DNA of 64,000 nucleotides from JAHBVH01 sp034432375 (GTDB taxonomy: Bacteria > Chloroflexota > Anaerolineae > Caldilineales > Caldilineaceae): assembly GCA_034432375.1 (NCBI GenBank), contig DAOUCA010000101.1, positions 86,398-150,397 of the forward strand, in the 5' to 3' direction. Shown in pieces: positions 18,322-27,279 of this stretch (the first letter of the stretch is position 1; each line of letters starts with the position of its first letter). Under the pieces are notes generated by a model, which saw only the letters and a program-made list of their open reading frames with translations, ran no database searches and was not told the origin of the DNA. The translations under genes and the position numbers were made by a program.

Positions 18322-19098
18322 TTAAAGATAGCCAAGTTTACCCAACGCAAAGAGCGCGGCCAATAAGATTGGCTGATGGATCACATAAATCACCAGCGAG
18401 TGGCGACCGAGAAAGCGCAGCAGGCGCACCGGTGGTAGCCAACTCCAATCGGGCAGCGGGATCAACCGCCCTTCTGCCCGATAGAGGGTATTGCCGAGAA
18501 AGACACCCAGCAGCACAACGCCCAGCCAAGGGATCAAGGGGAAGTAGTCGAGCGGGGCATAGTCCCGCGTGTGCAGCCCCAACCAGAGGAGCCAGTTGTT
18601 GCCGACGTAGTAGCCCTCTAATAGGCCACCAACGGCAAAGAAGATTGCCCACAGTAGCAGATTGAGCCAACGGAAGCGTAACAGCGGATAGCTCAGAATG
18701 ATCGCTACGCCGATGAGATGTAGGATGCCAAATTGGACATAGCCAAAGGCGCTGACCCAGGCGATTAGGGTAAAGCCCATGCCCACGCCAAAGATACGTA
18801 GCCCGCGCCAAGCAAACTTACGCCACAGCCCCTCCTTTTCGCCACCCTTGTCCTTGGCCCGTCGATAGCTCACCGTGAGCGAGATGCCCACCAAGAGCAA
18901 AAAAGAAATGGCGGTGGTCCGCTGAAAGTATTTCCAGAAGCCGGCATAGAGCACGACATTCGGCAGGATGCGAAAAGCCCAGAGATCCCACATCAGATGA
19001 AAGATCACCATCATGATGATGGCCACCCCGCGCCACATGTCAATCTCCCAAAAGCGTTGGCGCGCAGCCTTTTGTTGTTTAATCTTTCCATCAGCCAT
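18322..19098 (-). CDS. DUF1624 / heparan-alpha-glucosaminide N-acetyltransferase-like membrane protein
   Basis: A 258-residue multi-pass membrane protein with about seven hydrophobic segments. The N-terminal RFWEIDMWRGVAIIMMVIFH matches the DUF1624/HGSNAT family signature (E-x-D-x-x-R-G followed by a His at the membrane). LGRHSLVIYVIHQPILL near the C-terminus is the second family motif. The family transfers acetyl groups across membranes using cytosolic acetyl-CoA. The acceptor here is unknown, and the gene stands alone, convergent with the GNAT gene. Confidence 0.85.
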   Translation of the reverse strand: MADGKIKQQKAARQRFWEIDMWRGVAIIMMVIFHLMWDLWAFRILPNVVLYAGFWKYFQRTTAISFLLLVGISLTVSYRRAKDKGGEKEGLWRKFAWRGLRIFGVGMGFTLIAWVSAFGYVQFGILHLIGVAIILSYPLLRFRWLNLLLWAIFFAVGGLLEGYYVGNNWLLWLGLHTRDYAPLDYFPLIPWLGVVLLGVFLGNTLYRAEGRLIPLPDWSWLPPVRLLRFLGRHSLVIYVIHQPILLAALFALGKLGYL

Positions 19099-19347
19099 TG
19101 TCAGTAGCTCAGTTCTAGGTTCTGGGTAGTTGCGCTGGTTCTCATCGCAACTCGGGTTATCGATAAAAAAGATGAGAAATCTCTCATCAAAACCGTGAGC
19201 AACTATACATTTTCATGATTTTCGTGTATGTTATAAAGCTGACAAACGATGAGTCTATCGCTCCTTTTTGTAGGCTGCTTTTCTATGAGCGACAGAGAGG
19301 ATGGGTAGAACGGTTCGCAACAAATAAGATTCCAGAAGGAGCTGAAG

Positions 19348-19995
19348 ATGGCGAAAGCAAAGGCAAGTAGCACTGCGGCGGGGCGCAGTAGTTCCCGCAA
19401 TACGTTGCGGCAAAAGGCGGCGCAACAGCGCCGCAAGCAAAATCTGATCATTGGTGGTGCCGCCGCGGTCTTTGTGCTTTTGATTGGTTTTGTGATCTTC
19501 CAACAGATCCGTAGAAGCCAACCGGTGGCCGGTGAAGAAGCATTGGCGTCCTTGGGTAACAACCATATTGATTTTGGTACGGTCTCACCGATTGCCTACA
19601 ACAGCACGCCTCCTACCTCTGGTCCGCACTATGATAATTTGGTGGCGTGGGGTGTCTATGAGGAGCCGCAGCGCTACGAGCACCTGGTTCACAATTTGGA
19701 AGATGGTGGGGTAGTGGTCTATTACCAATGTGCTGATGGGTGCCCAGAGATTGTTGATCAGCTCAAGGAACTGGTCCAGCCTTATGTCGCCGGTGGCCGT
19801 CATGTTGTGTTGGCGCCCAACGATCCCACATGGAGTGTTAACGGTGGCCAACCGCTTCAGAAAGACATGGGTGCCACAATTGCGGTGACATCGTGGCAAC
19901 ATATTCTGAAATTGGATGCGATGGATGGGGAGAAGATTCGTACCTTCATTGACCGCTATGAGGGGATCGATCATCACGTTGCGGGGATTGGGTAG
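19348..19995 (+). CDS. DUF3105 membrane-anchored protein
   Basis: A 215-residue protein with a basic N-terminus, one membrane segment at about 32-52 (LIIGGAAAVFVLLIGFVIF), and an exported DUF3105 domain. The family core PPTSGPHYDNLVAWGVYEEP followed by EHLVHNLEDGGVVVYYQC is complete. DUF3105 proteins are common in Actinobacteria and Chloroflexota and have no assigned function. GGAG lies six bases upstream of the ATG. An octamer-based hairpin follows the stop codon and probably ends the transcript. Confidence 0.88.
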   Translation: MAKAKASSTAAGRSSSRNTLRQKAAQQRRKQNLIIGGAAAVFVLLIGFVIFQQIRRSQPVAGEEALASLGNNHIDFGTVSPIAYNSTPPTSGPHYDNLVAWGVYEEPQRYEHLVHNLEDGGVVVYYQCADGCPEIVDQLKELVQPYVAGGRHVVLAPNDPTWSVNGGQPLQKDMGATIAVTSWQHILKLDAMDGEKIRTFIDRYEGIDHHVAGIG

Positions 19996-20086
19996 AACGG
20001 TAGGTTGGTAGAGCGGTAAATCAGTAAATCGGTAGAACGGGAAATCAGTATACGACTTACTGATTTCCCGATTTACCGCTCTACTT
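19994..20086. repeat. Octamer repeat hairpin after DUF3105 gene
   Basis: Units of 8 bp such as AGAGCGGT, AAATCAGT and AAATCGGT are repeated at 19994-20050. They fold onto the complementary stretch at 20056-20083 (TTACTGATTTCCCGATTTAC). It lies between convergent genes and may serve as a bidirectional terminator. It shares unit length and wording with the tract at 7671-7822. Confidence 0.75.
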
Positions 20087-20093
20087 CCCCCCT

Positions 20094-20936
20094 TCACACC
20101 CTCGCCTCCAGCCACGCCACCATATCCGCCAGAATCTCCTCTTTTTCCGGTTCATTCAAGATCTCGTGATAGAGCCCCTCGTAGAGTTTTATTGTCTTAT
20201 CAGTCGACGCCGCTTTTGCGTAGAATTGCTTGCTGGCTTCTGGCGTTACCATGCGATCACTGGTGCCATGCAAAAGCAACAACGGCAGCTGGAAGTCGCG
20301 CATGTGCTTCTGGACATAGTCGACTGCCCGTGCCATCGCCAGACCAGTAGCCATCGGGATGCTGCCGTGGTACACTAGGGGATCCTGTTGATTCTCTGCA
20401 ATCACGGCGGGATCGCGCGAAATGGCCGCAAACTCCAGCTGCCGAACGGGCAGTGCCGGCAAGATAGTGGCCAGCAGCCGGACGATGGCGACCAAGAGTG
20501 GTGACACATTGTCTAGCTTAATCGCCGGCGCGCTGAGTATCACACCGTCGACTGTCGGTCTTTGGGTCAACACATAGTAACTCACCACGAGCCCACCCAT
20601 GCTGTGACCAAACAAAAAGAGCGGCTGGCCTGTCGTTTCTTCTTGTACCCAACCTAGAAATTTACCAACGTCGTTACTGTGTTCGTCCATGTGGCGTAGC
20701 AGGATGCGCTTGCCCGGTGAACGGCCGTGGCCCCGTAGATCAAAGGTATAGACGGTGTAGCCATGGCCGGCCAGAAATTCAGCGGCATGGCGGTAACGGC
20801 TACTATGTTCGGCAATGCCATGGACCACGGCGACGGTTGCTTTGGGCGTCGCCGCGAGCCAACATTGGGCAAAGAGATCCAGGCCGTCAGCAGTAGTGAG
20901 CACGCTTTCGCGATAGGTAAAGGGGGAGGTTGTCAT
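20094..20936 (-). CDS. Monoacylglycerol-lipase-like alpha/beta hydrolase
   Basis: A 280-residue serine hydrolase of the Hydrolase_4 (lysophospholipase / monoacylglycerol lipase) family. The nucleophile elbow is GHSMGG, the catalytic Asp lies in LLHGTSDRMV, and the His in LYEGLYHEILNEPE. The oxyanion segment VHGIAEHSSRY is also present. No signal peptide is evident, so it is likely cytosolic or membrane-associated. It starts six bases after the stop of the hydroxyacid-oxoacid transhydrogenase gene and is probably cotranscribed with it. Confidence 0.9.
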   Translation of the reverse strand: MTTSPFTYRESVLTTADGLDLFAQCWLAATPKATVAVVHGIAEHSSRYRHAAEFLAGHGYTVYTFDLRGHGRSPGKRILLRHMDEHSNDVGKFLGWVQEETTGQPLFLFGHSMGGLVVSYYVLTQRPTVDGVILSAPAIKLDNVSPLLVAIVRLLATILPALPVRQLEFAAISRDPAVIAENQQDPLVYHGSIPMATGLAMARAVDYVQKHMRDFQLPLLLLHGTSDRMVTPEASKQFYAKAASTDKTIKLYEGLYHEILNEPEKEEILADMVAWLEARV

Positions 20937-20942
20937 AAATAG

Positions 20943-22220
20943 TTACCAGCAGTGCATGGAATTTAGAAAAAGTTGACGTAGATCGGCGGCGCTTGCCGGC
21001 TTGGGTGAGAGCTTGGTCACCCGATGTTGGGGCAGCGTGCCCTCGACCAGCTGATCGACATCTGCCTCCGTAAAACCGAGTGTCGCCAACCCATTTGGCA
21101 TCCCCGTCTTTTGCATAATGTCCACAATCGCGCCCGCTAAGATTTCCCCAGCATCTTCTGGCGCGGCACCAGCAATCTCCGCGCCCATGAGGCCAGCTGC
21201 ATAGAGATGCAACTGCGGGTTCGTCTCTGCCGTCCAACGAAAGACCGCCGGCGCGTGCATAATGACCGACATGCCGTGCGGCACAATCGGGTGATCGGCT
21301 GGATAGCCGGGAGGGACATACGCCCGCACCATGCCGGAGACGGGGTAGGACATGCCGTGGGGCAGGTGAACCCCGGCGTTGCCAAAGCCGATCCCCGCAT
21401 AGGCCGCTGCCAGCAACATCTGCCCGCGCGCTTCGTCATCTTCGGGATCATCAACGGCGCGCACTAGGTTGGCCGCGACGGTGCTGATCGCTTTGGTCGC
21501 CCAGATCTCGCTGATCGGGTTGGCTCCTTGGTAGGCAGGGCGCATCTTGGGGCTATCGGGTGCAGGCCGTTGGCTGTAGGGGATGGCGGTCAGCGATTCG
21601 AGCGCGTGGCTAAGCACATCGAGCGCACTACAGGCCGCCACCATCTTGGGCAAGGTGCGTGTGTTGTCGGGGTCGATGATGCCCATAATCGGGCGCAGGG
21701 CACGGTGGGCAATGCCGGTTTTGGCGTGCATTTCGACCAGATCAAAGATAGCGACCCCGGTTGTTTCGCTGCCGGTGCCTGCTGTGGTCGGCACCGCAAT
21801 CAAGGGCTTAACCGGCCCTGGTACCGGTCGCCCTTGCCCAATCGGTGGGTTGACATAAGTAAGCAGATCAGCTGGGTACGTCGCATAGAGGTTGGCCGCC
21901 TTGGCCGTGTCCATGCTCGATCCGCCACCGACGGCGACATAGCCATCAAAGTTGCCGGCTTTCGCAAAATCAATCGCTTGTTTGAAGGAGTGGTCAGTCG
22001 GCTCGACGCGCGTTTGGTCATAGAGCACGGCGTCGATGCCCGCGGCGCGCAACGCGTCCAACACCACCGCCACTGGCTCCAACTTGGCGACGCGTGGGTC
22101 AGTCACCACCATCACCCGTTTGCAACCCAGATTGGCCATATCGCTGCCAATTTCGCGGGTGACGCCGGGGCCATATTTGATGCTGGAGGTGTCCATCGTA
22201 AAGGCGGTTTCGTGTTGCAT
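20943..22220 (-). CDS. Iron-containing alcohol dehydrogenase, hydroxyacid-oxoacid transhydrogenase type
   Basis: A 425-residue group III iron-dependent dehydrogenase. It shows the NAD-binding GGGSSMDTAK, the VPTTAGTGSETT segment, and metal-binding His/Asp residues in SALDVLSHALES and the HLPHGMSYPVSG region. The N-terminus (ETAFTMDTSSIKYGPGVTREIG) is characteristic of hydroxyacid-oxoacid transhydrogenase (ADHFE1-like), which couples 4-hydroxybutyrate oxidation to 2-oxoglutarate reduction. An AGGA-rich site precedes the ATG. The assignment at subfamily level is probable. Confidence 0.88.
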   Translation of the reverse strand: MQHETAFTMDTSSIKYGPGVTREIGSDMANLGCKRVMVVTDPRVAKLEPVAVVLDALRAAGIDAVLYDQTRVEPTDHSFKQAIDFAKAGNFDGYVAVGGGSSMDTAKAANLYATYPADLLTYVNPPIGQGRPVPGPVKPLIAVPTTAGTGSETTGVAIFDLVEMHAKTGIAHRALRPIMGIIDPDNTRTLPKMVAACSALDVLSHALESLTAIPYSQRPAPDSPKMRPAYQGANPISEIWATKAISTVAANLVRAVDDPEDDEARGQMLLAAAYAGIGFGNAGVHLPHGMSYPVSGMVRAYVPPGYPADHPIVPHGMSVIMHAPAVFRWTAETNPQLHLYAAGLMGAEIAGAAPEDAGEILAGAIVDIMQKTGMPNGLATLGFTEADVDQLVEGTLPQHRVTKLSPKPASAADLRQLFLNSMHCW

Positions 22221-22489
22221 GGGGAGTCCTTTCCTTGATGCGGATTGCGTGTTGCGTGAACTGATGGCTGGTATATGACTGCTTATCTGTGATGATGGCC
22301 TGACTGTCTCTACGGGATCGAATGAGTTTAGGAGCCAGGTTGAACAATTCTTTCTGCACGCTTGTTACCTAAAGTTACTTGCCCCTAATAGATAAACCCT
22401 TTAAAAGGAGCACAATTGCTTTCATGCAAAAACCTTCTGATCGGTGCCACTTTTAAATGGGTCGTCCATAAGGGACAAAGCCGCGCAAA

Positions 22490-23197
22490 CTACCCTTTGT
22501 CGGCCAGCAACAGATCTGCTAATTCAGTGAAATTTTGCACGGTAGCATCCGGTTGATAGTGATGATCCTCTGACGGCATAGTATAACGGTTGACATAGAT
22601 TGCCCGAAAGCCACAGGCGCGCGCGCCAATCGGGTCAAAGGAGTTAGCCGAGACCATCATGCATTCGCCGACTTCCAGCCCCAAATATTGGGCCGCGCCG
22701 CGGTAGACCGCTGGATGGGGTTTGAAAGCACCGGCGCTGTTCACCGAGTAGATCTCATCAAAGTTCCAGCGTACACGATTCTTGGCCAGATGGTGCAGAA
22801 ACTCCGGCTCACCGTTGGAGAGGATCACAAGCTTGAAGCGGGTATGCAACCGTTCTAACGCCGGCAGCACATCGTCAAAGGGGAAAAGCTGTTGCCAGTT
22901 CTGCATGAACGCAGCCTCTTCCTCCGGTGTAAACGCAATGCCATTGCGGCGTAACACGTAGTTAAAAGCCCGGCGCGCCACTTCCAAATAACCACTGTGG
23001 CCCAGCATCATAAGCGTGTCTTGATACTGTTCCAGCCGTTGACGCTCCCGCCATTGCCCCCAAAACTGTTCGGCCGTAACTGTCGCCTCTTTGGCCTGTA
23101 GGAAGGGCTGCAACGGTGGCGTCAGGCTACCACCCAAATCGAGAATGGTGCCAAAGAGATCAAAGGTGAGGGCTTGGACAGTAGAAAAGTCGCGCAT
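22490..23197 (-). CDS. Haloacid dehalogenase type II (HAD superfamily)
   Basis: A 235-residue HAD hydrolase. It carries the nucleophile motif TFDLFGT, Ser-Asn in ILSNGEP, Lys in AGAFKPHPAVY and the SANSFDPIGARACG motif. These are the residues used by L-2-haloacid dehalogenases (Asp nucleophile, SxN, K, SxNxxD). The ATG at 23197 is chosen because AGGA lies shortly upstream. The open frame runs 35 codons further to 23302, but that extension has no family similarity. It may act on 2-haloacids or on another small substrate. Confidence 0.85.
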   Translation of the reverse strand: MRDFSTVQALTFDLFGTILDLGGSLTPPLQPFLQAKEATVTAEQFWGQWRERQRLEQYQDTLMMLGHSGYLEVARRAFNYVLRRNGIAFTPEEEAAFMQNWQQLFPFDDVLPALERLHTRFKLVILSNGEPEFLHHLAKNRVRWNFDEIYSVNSAGAFKPHPAVYRGAAQYLGLEVGECMMVSANSFDPIGARACGFRAIYVNRYTMPSEDHHYQPDATVQNFTELADLLLADKG

Positions 23198-23316
23198 AAG
23201 GAATCCTAACCGCTTCATCGGTGCTTGTACTGGTGAAGAACTTGCGTAATATCGATAGTTTTCTCTGCTACCGATTAAAAACAATTTATTGTCTACTGTC
23301 AAGCCGGCGGAATACC

Positions 23317-23398
23317 GGGGGTGCGTACCACATTGGGGGGATTACGCCGGACGATCAATTTTGTCCTTCTGTGTAATCCCCCAAAATGGGACGCACCC
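23317..23398. repeat. Imperfect inverted repeat upstream of the ABC permease operon
   Basis: GGGTGCGT..TTGGGGGGATTAC (23318-23345) is matched in reverse complement by GTAATCCCCCAAAATGGGACGCACCC (23373-23398). The structure sits in the roughly 570-base gap between the dehalogenase and the permease gene. Its role is unknown. The rest of the gap shows no gene. Confidence 0.6.
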
Positions 23399-23765
23399 GA
23401 ATACCTGAAACTCTTCGCCCTCTGACTCTGATGTGCGTTTCCATACCTGTAAAGGGATACTGAAACGTGGTTTGACACCTTCCAGTGATAGTGCTATGAT
23501 CAACAGCAGTGGTAGGCGTCACGTTCCCCATCCCCAAAGTTCCTGTAGATAAATTCTCAGAAACATTCATCCTTCTGTGGATCAGACGTTTGCACAATCA
23601 CTTTCCTATTTTGGTAAATTAGGATCTACGCAAGTTTCTATCTCGAAAGAGCAAAAACTGTCTATTCGACCGGTGAACTGTCTAGATCCTACAAATGTGA
23701 AATTCACTTTGTCATGTGCTGCAAAGCTGCGGCACGCGATAGTAGTTGATGGAGGCCATTATACT

Positions 23766-24731
23766 ATGACAGCCATAGGCGAGGCAGCAGCTGTGTACAA
23801 GCCGCCCAAACTCATGCTGTGGGCACGACTGTTGGGGATCCGCTCGCCAATGGCTGCGCAGCGCGCAAAATGGGGGTATATCTTTTTGTTGCCGTGGGCC
23901 CTCGGGTTGCTGATCTTTATTTTGGGGCCAATCTTAGCCTCAACCTATCTTAGCTTCACCAGCTACGATATCCTCAGTGCACCGCAATTTATTGGCCTGG
24001 AAAACTATGTCAAAGCATTTACCGACGATGTTCTCTTCTGGCCTTCGCTAGGGCGCACCTTCACCTATACGTTGGCGGTTGTCCCATTGAGCCTTGCCGG
24101 TTCTCTACTGTTGGCAATCTTATTAAACCAGGGGATCAAAGGAACCAATATTTTTCGGACCCTCTTTTTCCTGCCCAGTTTAACACCGGCGGTTGCCTTG
24201 GCACTGCTTTGGACATGGCTCTTTCACCCGACGGTTGGGCCAATTAATATCGCTTTGGGATGGGTCGGGATAGCAGGGCCCGGTTGGCTTTCGGATAAGA
24301 ATTGGGCGCTACCCGCGCTGATCATCATCAGCCTGTGGGCCGCGATTGGTGGCAATTCAATGTTGATCTTTCTGGCGGGTCTGCAGGGGGTTCCGCAAGA
24401 GCTTTATGAGGCAGCGGAGATCGATGGTGCCGGTAATTGGGCAAAGTTTCGCTCGGTTACCTTGCCACTGATTTCGCCAACCCTCTTCTTCAATCTTATT
24501 TTGGGCATTATCGGGGCGCTCAAGGTCTTTACACTGGCCTTCGTTGCAACGTTAGGCGGACCATCCTACTCGACATGGTTCTATGCCCTGCATATCTACC
24601 GCCAGGCGTTTGAATATTTTCGCATGGGCTACGGCTCCGCATTGGCCTGGATCTTTGTGGTCGTGCTCTTGATCTTTACCTTTATCCAACTGCGCTTCTC
24701 GCAACGCTGGGTCTATTACGCCGGAGAATAA
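23766..24731 (+). CDS. Sugar-type ABC transporter permease (MalF-like)
   Basis: A 321-residue inner-membrane permease with six predicted segments and the EAA loop EAAEIDGAGNWAKFRSVTLP that contacts the ATPase. It belongs to the CUT1 carbohydrate importer type. The ATG at 23766 (MTAIGEAAAVYKPP) is chosen because GGAGG lies 10 bases upstream. The frame remains open to 23577, but that stretch reads as leader sequence. It is the first gene of a permease-permease-binding protein operon. Confidence 0.9.
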   Translation: MTAIGEAAAVYKPPKLMLWARLLGIRSPMAAQRAKWGYIFLLPWALGLLIFILGPILASTYLSFTSYDILSAPQFIGLENYVKAFTDDVLFWPSLGRTFTYTLAVVPLSLAGSLLLAILLNQGIKGTNIFRTLFFLPSLTPAVALALLWTWLFHPTVGPINIALGWVGIAGPGWLSDKNWALPALIIISLWAAIGGNSMLIFLAGLQGVPQELYEAAEIDGAGNWAKFRSVTLPLISPTLFFNLILGIIGALKVFTLAFVATLGGPSYSTWFYALHIYRQAFEYFRMGYGSALAWIFVVVLLIFTFIQLRFSQRWVYYAGE

Positions 24732-24736
24732 TCGTT

Positions 24737-25648
24737 ATGACGACACAAAACGAAATTCTGAGCAATATTGGCACCCAACCGACGCAGCGTGCTGTAACGG
24801 GGGCAAAGTTTCAACTTCGGCCCAATACGATTCTGCTCTATGCGATCTTGGTGCTGCTCTCTGCGCTCTTTATGTTCCCCTTCTTTTGGACGGTATCCAG
24901 TTCACTCAAGGCCCCCTTTGAATTGATGACCTTTCCACCAACTTGGCTACCAGCAACACCGCAATGGCAAAATTATGCCCGCGTGATCGAAAAGGTGCCT
25001 TTTCTTCTGTGGACCTGGAACACCATCTATGTGGTGACGATTGCTACACTGGGCTCGGTGATCTCGGCCTCGATTGTGGCCTATTCGTTTGCCCGTTTTG
25101 AATACCCGGGGCGCGATGTGATCTTTATTATCACCCTCGGTACCATGATGTTGCCGGCGCAAGTCACCTTGATTCCGCAATTTATCCTCTTTAACAAATT
25201 GGGCTGGATCAATTCGCTCTACCCTTTGTGGGTACCCTATATCTTTGGCGGTGGGGCGTTTAATATCTTCTTGCTCCGTCAATTTATTCAATCGCTACCA
25301 CGCGAATTAGATGAGGCAGCACTGATTGATGGTGCTAGTTACGCACGAATCCTTTGGACAATTCTGTTGCCATTGGCCAAACCGGCCCTTGCCACCGTCG
25401 CTGTGATTTCGTTTATCGGCCACTGGAATGACTTTGTCAGCCCATTGATCTATCTCAATTCGCCGGAAAAGTTTACGTTGGCCCTGGGCTTGAACTACTT
25501 TAAGAGTGTGCCGGAATCGTCGGGATTGCCTTTGCAACATCTGCTCATGGCTGCCTCGGTCATGATCATCATGCCGGTTCTCATCCTTTTCTTTGCTGCC
25601 CAACGGTACTTTGTACAAGGGATTGTACTTTCAGGGATCAAGGGATAG
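24737..25648 (+). CDS. Sugar-type ABC transporter permease (MalG-like)
   Basis: A 303-residue permease with six membrane segments and the EAA loop EAALIDGASYARILWTILLP, followed by the typical C-terminus ending in QGIVLSGIKG. That ending is diagnostic of the MalG/LacG side of CUT1 importers. It starts five bases after the first permease and forms its membrane partner. No ATPase gene is in the operon, so a shared MsiK-type ATPase encoded elsewhere is likely. Confidence 0.92.
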   Translation: MTTQNEILSNIGTQPTQRAVTGAKFQLRPNTILLYAILVLLSALFMFPFFWTVSSSLKAPFELMTFPPTWLPATPQWQNYARVIEKVPFLLWTWNTIYVVTIATLGSVISASIVAYSFARFEYPGRDVIFIITLGTMMLPAQVTLIPQFILFNKLGWINSLYPLWVPYIFGGGAFNIFLLRQFIQSLPRELDEAALIDGASYARILWTILLPLAKPALATVAVISFIGHWNDFVSPLIYLNSPEKFTLALGLNYFKSVPESSGLPLQHLLMAASVMIIMPVLILFFAAQRYFVQGIVLSGIKG

Positions 25649-25676
25649 TAGAGGAGTAGTACAGAGCAGTATCAGT

Positions 25677-25741
25677 AGACCGCAACGTTCTCTGGCTTCG
25701 CGCCCCAAGGGCTCCCGCTCAGCCGCTGAGCGTTGCGATCT
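25677..25741 (+). promoter_or_regulatory. Intercistronic hairpin before the binding-protein gene
   Basis: AGACCGCAACGTTC (25677-25690) and GAGCGTTGCGATCT (25728-25741) form an imperfect stem in the 138-base gap before the substrate-binding gene. Such hairpins often protect the abundant binding-protein message from decay. The role here is inferred. Confidence 0.4.
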
Positions 25742-25786
25742 GCTGAGGATACGAATGTTATCAACAAAATCAATGGAGGAATAGTT

Positions 25787-27118
25787 ATGACGAATCGAAC
25801 AGTATCACGACGTACACTGTTGCAATGGATGGGGGCCGGTTCAGCTGCCCTTGCCGTGGCTGCCTGTGCACCAGCGGCTGCACCAAGTGGCGACGGTGGC
25901 AGCGCTGCGCCAAGCACCGCGCAGAAGGAGATGAGTATTGCCACCTATGCCGACCCGCGCAATGAATGGCAGCGTACGGTTGCCAAAGCCTGGGCCGCCG
26001 AACATCCCGATGTCACGCTCAATATCGATGAGGTGATCTATGGCGAGATGAACAAGAAGCAACAGGCCGCGATGGCGACGAATACGCTCTGGGATGTCTC
26101 CTTTAGCGGTGTGAAGTGGTTCCCCTTTCTGGTCTCCAAAGGAGCATTTGTCGCCCTGGAAGATCTAATTAGCCAGAATGACCCCGGCATGGATGATTTC
26201 TTTAGTGCCGGTTTGGCGGGCAGCAGCGTGGACGGTAAGCTCTATGGAATGCCCTACCTGATGCACCCAGGCAATCCAGCGTTGATTATCTTCAATCTCG
26301 ATCTGCTCGATGCCAAAGGGCTAACCCCACCGGAAACCAATGATTGGACGACGACCGACTATGCTGAGTTGGCCGCGGCGGCAACCGATCCCGCCAATAA
26401 AATCTTTGGCACCAACGTAATGGCTGCCAACTATTACGACCAATGTTCTTTTGCGCGTACCTATGGCGGTGATATTCTCGACGCCGAGGCGAACAACTTC
26501 ACCTTTGCCACCGACCCGGCTTGTGTCGAAGCGGCGCAATGGGTAACCAGTTTGCATACCGACCTAAAAGCGGCCCCCAACCGGGCCGAATCCGAAGGGC
26601 TCTCCTTCCCCACCGGGACCATGGCCACTTCACTCTTGGGCACCTATGCTGTACGCAGCTTGGATGAAACGATCGCCGATCGCTTCAAATATGATATTCG
26701 CCTCTTCCCCAACGGCCCCGATAGCCCCCGTGGCTACCAAGCCTTTGTCGAGTGCTTTTCGGTCGCTGCGCAATCGAAATACCCCAACGAAGCCTTTGAT
26801 TTGGTGGTGGCGGAAACGTCAACCCAAACAGGAATCGATTCGGTGCTCAACAGCAGCAACCAACCAACCGCGCGTAAATCAGTCTGGGAAGCCCCAGAGG
26901 TCAGCAGCATCCTTCACCCCATCTTCCAAGATGCGCTGGACTGGATGTCAAACGAGCCAGGGCCTTTCCCACACCCGTCGAACCTGCGTTTCCAAGAATT
27001 ACAGGACACGTGGGCCAATACAAGTTCCGAACTCTTCTACGGCGAAGTTCCCTTTGAAGAAGGTCTACAGGCCGTTCAAGATGCTTGCCAAGAGATTATG
27101 CAGTTACCACGTGCGTAG
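25787..27118 (+). CDS. Extracellular solute-binding lipoprotein of the sugar ABC transporter
   Basis: A 443-residue family 1 binding protein. The N-terminus has a Tat-like SRRTLLQWMG and a lipobox LAVAAC, so it is a lipid-anchored exported protein. The mature part resembles CUT1 binding proteins (EWQRTVAKAWAAEHPDVTLN near the start). ATG at 25787 is preceded by GGAGGA at six bases; the frame is open 18 codons further but without a better site. It is the last gene in the operon, whereas most operons of this type place it first. The ligand is unknown. Confidence 0.92.
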   Translation: MTNRTVSRRTLLQWMGAGSAALAVAACAPAAAPSGDGGSAAPSTAQKEMSIATYADPRNEWQRTVAKAWAAEHPDVTLNIDEVIYGEMNKKQQAAMATNTLWDVSFSGVKWFPFLVSKGAFVALEDLISQNDPGMDDFFSAGLAGSSVDGKLYGMPYLMHPGNPALIIFNLDLLDAKGLTPPETNDWTTTDYAELAAAATDPANKIFGTNVMAANYYDQCSFARTYGGDILDAEANNFTFATDPACVEAAQWVTSLHTDLKAAPNRAESEGLSFPTGTMATSLLGTYAVRSLDETIADRFKYDIRLFPNGPDSPRGYQAFVECFSVAAQSKYPNEAFDLVVAETSTQTGIDSVLNSSNQPTARKSVWEAPEVSSILHPIFQDALDWMSNEPGPFPHPSNLRFQELQDTWANTSSELFYGEVPFEEGLQAVQDACQEIMQLPRA

Positions 27119-27137
27119 GTGGTAGTGCAGCGAGTAT

Positions 27138-27194
27138 TTAATTTTTAGAAATCACTGTAGCAGCGCAAGCTATCAGAGATTTCTAAAAAATTAA
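27138..27194. repeat. TTTAGAAATC hairpin element, copy 1
   Basis: TTAATTTTTAGAAATC (27138-27153) and GATTTCTAAAAAATTAA (27178-27194) form an A/T-rich stem around a 24-base loop. The same arms recur at 58626-58681, so this is a dispersed element and not a simple terminator. Confidence 0.7.
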
Positions 27195-27221
27195 GCGGCC
27201 AGACAAGTCGAACAGTTGTGG

Positions 27222-27279
27222 CTAAATAAAAAGGAGGGAGCGTGCTTTGATCAAAGCACGCTCCCTCCTTTTTATTTAG
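27222..27279. terminator. Perfect 58-bp palindrome, bidirectional terminator
   Basis: Twenty-nine-base arms are perfectly complementary with no loop (centre between 27250 and 27251: GTGCTTTGATCAAAGCAC). The GC-rich inner stem is flanked by AAATAAAAA/TTTTTATTT, giving a U-run on both strands. It lies between convergent genes and includes the TAA stop codon of the NHL gene. Confidence 0.9.
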
